NCBI GenBank assembly: GCA_002633005.1
Contig: NMRA01000205.1
Span: 547,273-607,272 of the forward strand
Length of the DNA stretch: 60,000 bases
Direction of reading: 5' to 3'
From: Phoronis australis
Lineage: Eukaryota > Phoronida > Phoronidae
Below, piece after piece: positions 27,801 through 39,800 of this stretch (position 1 is its first letter; every line of letters starts with the position of its first letter). The notes beneath the pieces are model-generated. The model was not told the DNA's origin, ran no database searches, and saw nothing but the letters and a program-made list of their open reading frames with translations. Position numbers and translations under genes: made by a program.

Positions 27801-30800
27801 CCAAAGTTTTGACATCGTCTCAATAACTACCAGTGATGTGTATATTCTCAAGGATTGCACTTTTTTGCTCAAGTGAGATTTAATTATTTTTCACACACAT
27901 TTGTGTGGATCATAAAACCAAATTTCTGTCCTAAGTCGTAAGTCGCTTTTCATGAAATGGACCCCCGTCGTGTCTTTAGTGCTTCTCGGTCTCAGCTTCG
28001 CTTTTAACTACAGCCAGTTGGTAAACATTGATTTCCCGAGGTAATGACAGAGCCTGAATTTGTCCTCTCTCTCAGTTCTCCTTGAGGTACGCTCATTATT
28101 TCTGAAAGTCCAAGCCGCTACAGCTGTTGCCGGTATCATCACATTTTAACCTGTAGAAATAATTAGCTAAGTCCTACTTGTCATGATTACAGGTGTGATA
28201 TTCTGATGTTGTCATTAGGCTGTATGTAATGAGCAAATACGTGCGCGACGACGTCTCCCTGATTGCTATCGATTTACTGCCAACACTCAAGGTTGTTGAC
28301 TCGGGTGTCCGAGCAGAAGTACTGCACTGAGCACTAGTGCCTCACGCTGTCGTGATCATTGGGCACGCATCGTGCATGATTTGGCAAATGCACGTGTCTG
28401 TGTGCTAAGAAGATGTGCAGTACCCGTAAAATTACTGCCGCCTTATTTTTTTTTTTTCACGACTACCCGCACCACCTGCCAAGGAAAAAACAACGGAACA
28501 GAATACAGGACTCCAAACTGATTCATTTAATGAATTGTTACTAAGATTTATAGTTATTATTCAAAGGTTTGGTGAGAATGTAGAATTTCTTTGCTCGTAT
28601 ATTTGCATTTTTACAAGATTGCAGATTCTTTGCCTGCCTGTTTTTTCGAGCAATTTGCAACAAAAATAAATAAAAATATTTGCCAGAATTGATTTTTTTT
28701 GTTTTCAAAGTGGTTGCGCTGCCCCTCCTAAAATATAATATTGTGTGAGGGTAACTGTGGCGTATAACTTTTAACAGCTAAAGTATTTCTTTGATATTGT
28801 CTTATGTGACTAAACAGAAACCATATTTCCCTTATCCTGCATGTTGTGTCCTATACGTGTGTGATTTTACCCTGGTGAAAGACTGCATTAAATCAGTTGG
28901 CCTATGTAATCAGGGCTTAACAAAGTGACGTTCATTAAGCTGCAGCCTTCTTATTGATTTGTCCAGATCTGTGGTTGATTTCTCTCTGTGTGGGAGATAA
29001 AATTAGTGGTTCACCTGTTGATTGGTGGAGGCTGATTCTGAGTAAACGAGGCAGGCGTATTTACTTAAATATTTACAGAATTATAGATTTTAGCTCAGTA
29101 AATGTATAATTATATTTTTTGAAAACAGAAAGCCTGTGAAATTTGATTTTTGATTTTTTTACCATTCTGTCATTGATTGTCGCATGATCATTACATGTCT
29201 TTCAGTATCATTTAGCAAAAAAGAAAAGTACATCGACGGCTGAAGAATGTCGTAAATAACATGATCAATTTGATATAAACATTATTGAGGATATCTGAAA
29301 AACACTGTTTAAAAATGTGGCTTTTCGTCTAGATGAAAGAAGTGGGAGCAAGGGTTAGCTAACTTGATTTCTAAGCGCTTTTTCATGCCAACTCCTAGTA
29401 ACTCTGATACTAGAGATTAGCATCGGTGTAAACTGTGAAGTCTGTTGAACCTTGAACAGTAAGTTATTGTACTTTGGTGTGTGGGTCATCAGAGTTAACT
29501 CAAGACGGTGCCTCGAAAATGTTATGCAGGCGTATTTTTTATTTGTAGTGGTAGAATGGTAATTTGTTTTGAAAGACGTCTAATAATACCACAACATGGG
29601 TAGATAACTCCTTTGATACCAAAGTTAACTGTTCATGTCCAAAGTGTCGATACTCAACTGTTAAATTCATCTATTTGGTTCAAAGTTAACTGTGGCTGCT
29701 CATTCGATCCTGGACCAAAGCTAACTGTTTTTACATTGGGCACTCCCCTAAACATTGAAGCATTCACATTAGTTTATGACAGGTCCTTATGTGAACACTG
29801 AGTGACACATCTCAAATCATGAACAGGTAATTGAAATGATGCAGTGTGCTAAAGGAGATGATGAATACTTCCATTGTTAAGTGGAGAAACAAATGGGTTG
29901 TTTTGTGTGCCCTCGTGTGTTTTTCAACACACTCTTGATTTTGCATTGTCTGTCACTGCCCGATTTTGTGTTTTGTACTGTCTCTCACTGCCCCCTTTTG
30001 TGTTTTACACTGCCTCTCAGAGCCCCCTTTTGTGTGTTTCAGTGGAGGAGAGGAAGCTGTTTGTCGGTATGATCTCTAAGAAAAATTCAGAAAACGAGGT
30101 GCGGACGATGTTCTCGCCGTTCGGCATCATTGAAGAGTGTACAGTGCTACGAGACCAGAGCGGTCAGAGTAAAGGTAGGCATTCATTGACCAGACAGGCC
30201 TGTCACTATGGCAATTCTTGACGGAGTTCTGGCTGTGACTGTGCAGTCTTGCAATAGTTTTAACATGATTTATGCAAGGTAAACGCGCATAGTGTCATGC
30301 AAACTTTGTCCAAGTTTTCCGGGGGCACTCGGGCATATTTTGGAAAAGTAAAATGTCCACATCCAACCTTTTAGATAGTGAGCACAAGTGACTGGGTGAG
30401 TCCCTTTTTATAGGGTTCTCGCTTTTTGTGGAGGTTTTAAACTGTGCAATACGCTGAATTGAATGAAGAAACGTCGGGCTATATTCCTTTTAGTGTAACA
30501 AGCCTTAATAAAATGTGATACTCTAGAGTTCCAGCTCAACAAGTGAACTCTGCAGAAGTAAGACATTTTGCCAGTTAGCGTGATATCTATGTACTTTAGA
30601 CTGAGCCAAATCCATTCTGTACACCTGGGTTGGAAATGACGAAAGGTTCCTTAAGCTTGCTGACCTAGGATCTGCCAGTCTGAAATAGTTACTCCTCAGT
30701 GGTCTTCACTTGAGTATCCCACAGTCTGGTGGTGGAAAGTCTACTTTTCTAATGTCTGGGGCCTGTTTCATGAAAAGCGACTTAGACTTAAAGTCAGAAA

Positions 30801-33800
30801 TTCGGTCTTGCACAACTATATCTGAGAAATAATCGTATGTCACTTTAGTAAGATTTCAAAGTCTCTGAGAATATACCCATTATAAGTATGGTAATTTGTA
30901 TACATTATTTCTAGGTTGTGATATGCTAATAATGATTACATGGCTATACCTTTATTCACTAACTGTGAATTAGGAACGTAAGACCGGATTTCAGTCTTAA
31001 GTCCTAAATCACTGTTCATGATGCAGACCTCTGGTTTGCTTTGTCAGTAAAATGGTTTCTAAAAAATGCCAAAATTCGGTTAAGTTCACTCCGCTACGTT
31101 GAGGATACGTCAGTGTGCGCCAATTTTGTTTATTTCATTTTGCGTAACAATTGTATTTCCAGGCTGTGCTTTTGTCACATATTCCACAAAACAGTCGGCG
31201 CAGACAGCTATACAGATGATGCATCATTCACAGACACAAGAGGTCAGTGTAAGACAACACCAGATTGCATACGAGAAAAACAAAGATCAACTTGTAGATC
31301 TTCCGTAGCTTTGAATCTCTTTTAATGAATGATTATGCACCATTCCCTTTTCAGTTTGACTCATCATAGCTCTGGAGACCATTCATCACAATCCACAGCG
31401 TTTGGTGTTAGAATAAGCCCACTGTGTTTGATGTTAGAACCCCTGTGAAGGTTGTCTGTCTATTCTTAGTTTTGTAGTAGAAACTTAAGTTTGCCAGTCA
31501 GATTAACCTTTTCTCTAAGACATTTCTTTTACACATCAACGTTTAAGCAAACAAAATGAATGCAATCTGCAATTTCAGTCGTCAAAGCTGATTAAAAACT
31601 TCCGGTTCTCAGTGGGATCATGTCTTATTATTAATCATTTACGTTTACATAGACGTTTTCAGTTTATTGCTCAATATTGCTGTGGACATCAATGGAGTTT
31701 TACTTGCCATATTTTTTCATAACAAAATTTTAGGAAACACATTCTTTGTTAGAAGTATGGCTTGCACTGTACAGCTGACAATTAGCAGTCGTAGCAAGAA
31801 CAAGTAAAAAACGGTTTTGATTATTGGTTGAAAATTAGTAGCTAGTACAGTGATGGCTGCTCTCACAGTAGTAACTGAAATTAAAGCTCGTGGGGGTTTT
31901 CACATTTTGAATTTTGTGCTTTCAGGGTTGCTCAAGTCCAATGGTGGTGAAGTTGGCGGACACTCAGAAGGACAAAGAAGCCAAAAAAGTCCAGACAATT
32001 AATAACAATTTATGGCCGCTGCCAACACTAGGTGGCGTCAGCAATCTGACCCCTGCTCAATATTTAGCAGTAAGTCTCACTGTAAAGTTTATACCTTTTC
32101 AGCGTTGTTTGTTTCGTTAACTGCTTCACTGCTAGGCTCGCTTTTCTACAAGTAGCACAATTACTGTCAAATGTGCCCATCGGTGAGCTGGGACCTTTTC
32201 CATTCTTGGCCATGTTATTTACTTCTGCTTCCTTGTCTAGTGTTTAAGTGCAAGCAAGTGTCTCTCAATAATGTTCATAAGTTGAAATTATATCGTCAAC
32301 TTTAACTAGTCGGCTATCGACTCGTTCTTGACTTCACTCAAATATTGTGCATACAACAATGTGTGCACCATGCTTTACTCAGTCACAATTGTGCCTACAG
32401 CGTCTGCACCATACTTAGCTCTAACAGTCACTCGAATGTTTACACTTATCCTTCTTTTGGACGCATGCACCTAATTGTATACACTGCACAGATCACGAAT
32501 TTTGTCCGACTGTAAGCTTTTGTGTGTTCTTTGTCTTGCCACACCCATGTTTTGTTATTTTATTTTTTTTTGATTTTCATTAATTTGAAATGTGGCTTTA
32601 TTACATGCGCAGGAATTTAAAAAGTATGTTTCAGATTGTGATGTTAATATGATACTTATCCTGGATTTGCAACTCTTGTTAGGACCACATTGGGGTCCGA
32701 GCTAGTACCCTCTAGCAGGCCGTTGCTTGTCTGGTCTGAGTTGGCTAGACGACAGATAGATGACCAGTCGGACAAAAATTCATGGCACGTGCAGATTGTG
32801 CCTTTCTGAGCGTATTAGCTGATTTTTGCTGTCATTATTGTTTTTGTTCCTTCTCTTTTCCCACAGTTACTTCAACAGACAGCGACTGGAGGTAACGTCG
32901 GTGCTATGACCAATGTTGGTAATCTTGGTAAGTCTCACCGTACATGCTGTTAGCGCCACAGTCTGCCTCTCAGTCAACATGCAGCTTCTGATCCTGTATT
33001 ACTTTCCCAACACTTGCTGGTAGTCTTTTAATGTACACCAGGGTGGTCGGTGCTGTCTTGTTCTAGAGACATAATTTTCTATGTCTAGAGCTTCTTGTCA
33101 TGACCAATCTCTCTTCTAGCTCTAATTTGGGATGTCTGACTCTGCAATACGCGTTAGCATGAAAGCCCATGTTGGCTTTTAGGTTCGGCACAGTTGAGGA
33201 GTTAGGCGTCCTAGCAGCTCACGCAATTGTCAGTAAATGCAGCACATGAGTCACATCAAGGCATGCACAATCTGGTGATCTCAAGCGTCTAGCTTATTCA
33301 GCTGTCGTAGGCACAGGGCAGATAGAAAACTACAAACTTTGTCCTACTGCCTCAAGTTAGCTGAGCACACAGCTCGCATCAAGTAGTGAAAATGCTGTGG
33401 TATTTGAAAGAACTAATTGATAGTTCTATCAACTGTTCACACCTTGACGTGGGCTATGTGTTCAGCTAATCTTTGCTCGAGGTAGTCAGCCGAGCTCATA
33501 GATCTCCGGCTACGCTGCGCATTCAAGTTTCATCCTTTGATCTGAGTTGTGCGCTGAGTTAACCTTCACCTGTAGCAACTTGCGAGCAAGGACTGCTCTT
33601 TGCCTGGACTACTGTACACTCGACTAGACTCATAACAATTAGTCTTTGGCTGTAAATTAAGGATAAATATCTGAAGAAAAAGTATCGGAAATTCTCGTAG
33701 GCGACGATTGGATTTTAGTCACATATTGTGGTCACAATTTCATTGAAATGATTTTGTAATTAATCTTGAAATGTCTACAGTGGCTTTTTTGCATGTTATT

Positions 33801-36800
33801 TATCCTCGGTCTAGCAAATTTTCACTCTTGCTTTAACATTTAAGCTAATTCAAAAAGTTTCGGGGATCCTCTGCTATATATTACTTGCTCCCACGTCCCT
33901 TCTTTCAAAGCCAAGTGTGTTTAGTGTGCACGGCTTTGCTGGTCAGTTATTGGCGATCTTCTAAATGTTCGGTCTTTGCACTGTCGCCAAAAAGCAATGT
34001 CTAACTCATTGTTACATGTCGTTGAGGAAGAGTTATGCAGCTTTTTAGTGCTAGCTCGGTGGTTTGAGGAGATGGGACGGCTGTATGTGTGTGTGTGTTT
34101 AGGCCTATGCACCTATTTCTGGAATTCGGCACGTGCCAATATGGAAAGCCCTTGAGAAAAATCCACTTTTTGTACAACATTCTGTGGCTGAAACTCGTCT
34201 AACTCATACAAAATGATAGATACTGACACGCGTTGTATTTTAAATTTGAATTTAAATGAAATTTTCTAAAAAGCATTCAGAATGGACAAATAGAAAGCAG
34301 GAAGATCTGGACACATGCCCTGCTAGCTGCCTGCACCTATAACTGAAACGGGGCTGCATGAGGAACATTTGAGAGCAAAATATCTAAAAAAATCATTTCG
34401 TATTTAGGCGCATGGGCCCAAACATGCGCATGTACGGTAAATCAAGCTAACTGTGTCCTTGGAGCTGGAAAACGTAACTGCTAGGCTTATCAAAGTGTTG
34501 TCTTGTAGGCCTCAACTCGCTAACAGTGCAACAGTTACTAGCGTCAGCGGCTGCTGCCTCTGCTGCTGCCAGCAGTAACCCAGGTACTCCATCTGTTGAC
34601 GTATTATTCAGTTTTTGTCTGCTTCGGTGTTTTTGTTCCAAGTAACCGCTTAGCAGTCGCTTGCTGTACTAACTTATTGGTTGTCCGTGTTTATGCAAAT
34701 AGGTCATTGTATACAAAAAGCAGAGACTGAATGAAAAATCTGGGGTTCAGGGATCTGTTCTAATTTGCCAGCTGCCTGGTGGTCAGATAATGGTATTCGT
34801 CAACAGGATGGTTCATAGTCAATTACAGTGGTCTCAGATTCCGAGAACCTGCTGGAAGCCAGATATTCAGTGGAGAAACTGGTTCTCAAAATGCTAGGCC
34901 CCTGTAAATGACTATTTCCACGGGGTTCACAGGAGCCATTTTCTAGACTAGACTAATAAGTGCCTACGATGGGCGATAGCCTTGCTTGCAGTTTTTCTGC
35001 CGTGTACACTAGTTTTCAAAATAGATAGACGTTTGTTGACAGAATTTTGTCAAACAATAAAATTAACCTTCTTGCCAGAATTATTAAGTGGTTTAGTCAA
35101 ACTTTTGTCACTGTAAAATGGGATTTTAATATTTGGCCTCCAAAAGCTTGAATTTTCAACGAAACCAGTTCAAATCTATCCATCATAAATGCTGTGTACA
35201 TTTTTTTGTTAAAGGCCAATTCAAAATTTAAAACCTGGCTTGGTATTTGTTAAAAGACAGATTTTCTCAATACTGTTATTGTCGGTTTAATAGCATGCTA
35301 AGTGTGTTCTTGTCTGCTTCATCACCTACACTCTGCCTGCACGGTTTGTACCAAATGTATGGTGAAATCTTACCTATTTTGGACAAAAATAATCGCTGAA
35401 ATTGATCTTTTTTTTTCCAATTTTAAAAAACTTATCCATGAACTGTGAATGCTTGCAGTTTCTTATAATGTCTAGGGAGAAGTACTGGTATGAAACTCGT
35501 GATATACTCTAGCATGAATAGATGAAAGAATAACATTTCACTTGTCTGCCATATTGTGTCCTGCCTTAGTGAGAGCTTACCGTTACTTCCCTGTGTATTT
35601 TTGTGTGCGTGTGCATCTCTCTCCACCTCTACATCTGGCCGCGTCTTTACGCAGGTCTGGCTAGCATCTTGGCTGGACTGGGCACCGCCCTTCAGCAGGC
35701 CAACACCAACCCAAGAGGTATCGCTCTTTTTACTTTTGACGTTGAAGGAATGCAAGTCAAGTTGACAAGCGAACACGTATCTTTGCCCAGTATGTGTCAG
35801 TCCACCAGAAATTTGAGTTACCTCTTCTGTCCACGAATCCTCCTCAAAATTGCGCCTCTGCATAATATGGTATTTCATCAAAACAACTCTTGGTAAAGTT
35901 TTCTGCAAACTCTGATCAGCAAAATTCATGCCACTGCGCGCCTCTTGGTGTAGTGGTAATGAAGCCTACCATATCCATTTGCCCATGGAGTGTCTCAGTT
36001 ATTGAAAACATGAACTGTGTCGACTTGATGATGTATCCCTGGCTTGATTCTTCCTCTTATGTTCTGTTAGTTTTTTGTGTTGTGCAGTGGAATTTACTAA
36101 AGACTGCTTGAATGTATATGCACTGCAAGTTGATGTTCTGTGTTTTAATATCTAAAGCATTTTTATGTCTTTTGCGTTTCTAATTTTGTCCAAGTGTGAA
36201 TTGGCAGCAAAATGTGATGAAATATATTTGCGATTGGTGAAGACGTTCTGTTGTTTCGTTGAAGTTTAACTATATCCACCGGCTGCTCATTGGGATAATT
36301 CTAGTCAAACTTGAAATTATTTTTGACCTTTTCCGTTGTATTAAGTGTGAGGATTCAAGACATATGTTGAGTATTCTGTGCTAAAGTGGTTCAGTTAGAG
36401 GACTATCCAACCCTAGTTTGCACTTAGTAATCCCACTATGAAAGCAGTGAATGCTGAACTCCAGTTTGCAGCTTGAACCTATGGGTCATTCAAGCACAAA
36501 TTGGGAGTAGACAGTTGTGCACCTAAACGGTAATGTTTTTTAGCACAGAATAATCTACATATCTTGAAATCTCGAAGTAATAGAATGGAAAAGGACAATT
36601 TAAAATAATTTTTAAGTCCGTTTTCGAGTACAAAGATTGAATCCTGCCCTCAGATGCTGAAACGACGAACCTTTCTTTGATAGCTACACCTGGTGAGCAT
36701 CATGTTGACCATTTCCAGTGGTGTAACAGTTGGTAAGCAACTGTGAATCTAGCAAATGTCACTCGACAAAACCTTACAGTTGTCACGTTGTCATTTCCAG

Positions 36801-39800
36801 GAGATGTGAATGGTCTCCAAAGTCTACAGAATGTACAGAACCTTGCCGCCCTGGCTGGACTAAATGGTAGCCCAAGTAAGTAGATGGATTTGTGGTGCTG
36901 GCATATTTATGTGGTTCATTTGGTATGTAGAAATTGTAATCTCAGCTGTTCAATTTATTCTGCACGGTGGGCATGTCACTGGAGTGGTGTTTTGAGATTG
37001 AATCTCTGTTTGGGCTTGAATCTATTTGTCGTCTAGTGTCAAAGTGGCCCACATCACATCCAACGGTTTTCAAGGTTCTGTTTCACTTTGTCCAATATAT
37101 GTGTGTAGGTTACCTCTCTTACAACAGCTATATGTTCAGAACCAAGTGTGTGTGTGCCTTGGTATTGCAAACTGATGGGCAAACTAACAGTCTTCTGTTT
37201 GCATCAAAGGGAACCAAATGGCTTAATTCGATAGACATCGCAACATTTGAAATCCAGACCTAACCAATAGCCACATCCTGAAGTACCACATTGCCACTTT
37301 TTTTTCTGCAGTATCTACCCACAATGCTGCGCAGTGGAAGGGCATTTGTCTCACTGTTGTTCACTACTGTCTGCTTTTTAATTTGCACATCAGTAAGCGG
37401 CTGACATAAAAATTACCAAACTGAGGGGACGGGATACTGTGTACTTTATCTTTCTGACACAGTCACCCTTCCACTGAAGTGAGCAAGGACATTACCATTC
37501 TTTTGTTACGGGTGACCACTATTGCCATGTGGCAGACATATACAACAATTCTCCAGCTACCTCAGATGGGGGTACCTGCGGTGAATAGACATGCAGCATT
37601 GTGGCGAAAGATTTAATTGTTTTCTTGACTTTTCGGTTAACCGAAAAAAACCTTGATGAGTGACTAGATAAACCAGGATTGAAAATATTTCTAAGAAATT
37701 GAAGTCTAAGATTGGTAACCATTGCTGTGTAATCTTGAATAAGATTGCTGGTTGGCAACATAAAGCTTTCTATCTTACGTGATATTGTTTCCAAGCAGGA
37801 ATCTAGACTTGTTTTCTTATGGACTGGTGGTTAAGATAAACTTATCCCGTGACGTGTTTGTGTCTTATAGTGTCGAACCTTGAATAAGATAAGCCCAGAA
37901 AAGTTGTCCAAGCTTGAACAATATTGACCAAGCTGGAATGATATTGTTCAAGGTTGACTGATATTGTTCAAGCTTTAGTAATGTTCTGGCTCAAAATGTT
38001 TTGACTGTTTGTCCTCACCTTGTCCGTGGTGTTGTTGCTTCCGCGCTGTTCTGTACAGTCTGTCTGTCTGTCTGTTTGTAGGCGCTCTCAACTCGGTCGG
38101 GCTACAGAGTCCCGTCGGGCTCCAGAGCTCAATGGGACTGCCCACCTCGGCGGGAGTGACGGCGGGTCTGCAGGGCTCTACCATGGGGCTCCAGAATCTG
38201 GCCGCACTCAATCAGCTGGCGTCGGTCACTAACGCCAGCTCTCTGCCCACACTCAACGGGATCTCGTCATCAGGTAACACCCTCTGCTTACTGCGTTGTG
38301 CCAAATCTTTATTTGTTCTGTTTGTTTGATTACATCAGGCTTTAGGAGAAACAAGTCAGTGATGCAAATGTACTTCAGTGTTTATTTTCGAAAACATACA
38401 ACCCCAGTTATCGTACTCCATTGTTTATTTTCGAAAACGTACAACCTCAGTTATCGGTTGAGGAATGTGGGCAAATTATTTTTCACAAACATCTGAGGAA
38501 ATTTAGAGCAGAATCTTTCTAATCCTACTCGTGAATCTTTTCCACTGACAAAATATCTGTGGCCATGTGTCTCCTTAGCTCTTATTGAACCAATTTGTCC
38601 TAAAAGGTGTGTCTGTGTGTTGGCTTGTGTGAGTTTGCTTTCTGGTGCTAACACGTTTTGAGCAGAACTGTTTTATGTTTTATTGACAATTTTCTGTTGG
38701 ATATAAGAGATGATGCGTACTTATTAAACATTGCTTAATGTGTAAAACGACTGTGATTAAGTGGGATCCTGTTTGCTAAACAATAGTTACCGACAATCAC
38801 GTGTGCGACTCTTATAAGCATGTTCATCCCTGTCTTGTGAACACCACGTGTTGCCCCCTCCTTCCCAGTTGACGTACTCGACGTCGTTTTTTACCCAAAA
38901 TGCACTGTACTGACTCTGGATAGTTGTCTAGCTTGTTTATGTTATTATTTCCCGCAGCAATCTTGGGAGGCAGTGGGTTTGGTAAGCGTTAACATTCTCT
39001 GTTGTCTACCGTTTTGTGTGGTGAAGGGAACAAATGCATTGTAGCTCATGATTATACTTGTAAAAGCTGCATCGCTCGTTTGTTAAAAATTCATGCAATT
39101 TTATCACCTCATATTCAACTCTGTTACCTGAATGAAAAATTGTGTAATGCTCACAAATTCTAATTGAAAGTTGACAGAAATGTTTTAATTATCCTTGTCC
39201 AATTTGGCTTCTGTGGCAAATTTGAATGGTTACTTCTTAAAATTGGTGTCGGTAAGCATTGTCAGGTGGCAGCACAATATGACAGACGTTTTTATTCCAG
39301 CAGCCGCGACACATGGTTTGGGTGCTACCACTCCAATTTCTCCAACGTACATACAAGGTACTTTGTCCCATGGATTAATCTCTTCACTAAAACTCTACTG
39401 CTATCTCATGCGTAGATCTCCACACAATGCTAGTTGTCAGTCTCGTAGTTTTAGTACCCAGTTTCACACTGTAATCCCAGCATGCTTCTTGTGGTAGACA
39501 TAGCGCATTTCTCTGGCCATCTTTCAACAGTTGTACAACTTATTGCACAGAACTAATTCTGAACTATCGTAGTTGTCAACTCGGCACACTCGAAGTGAGT
39601 ACGAATTCTGCATTTCATTGTAATTGTCATCATTTGTTTATTGAAGTGATAGCGGCTGCTATATTTCCTGACCTAATGTGGGCACAACTTCCGAGGAACT
39701 TGAATAATCTTAATGTGCGTGCATTAGGTCCATCCAAAATGACAAAGTTCAAATTGGAGTAAATCACATCAATGTTGTGAATTTTTACATTGAAGCAAAC

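Larger units (their letters stand above)
22352..30042 (+). other. CELF intron, 7.7 kb including a false duplication
   Basis: Contains a GTT/GCT-rich triplet repeat, the second allelic duplication around the N at 25173 (one copy carrying a roughly 1.2-kb insertion), a relic of MITE family 2, a dispersed repeat at 29615-29775 and a triplicated 32-bp unit running into the splice acceptor. True intron length is probably at least 1.2 kb shorter than drawn. No exon is visible in it. Confidence 0.75.

Noticed and set aside
29874-30221. Independent 115-codon gene
   Set aside because: It is intron repeat plus the CELF RRM2 exon plus read-through of the donor at 30175.
35432-35929. 165-codon antisense open frame
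   Set aside because: It runs across a MITE copy and antisense to the CELF exon at 35655-35717; no family resemblance and no initiation or splice context.
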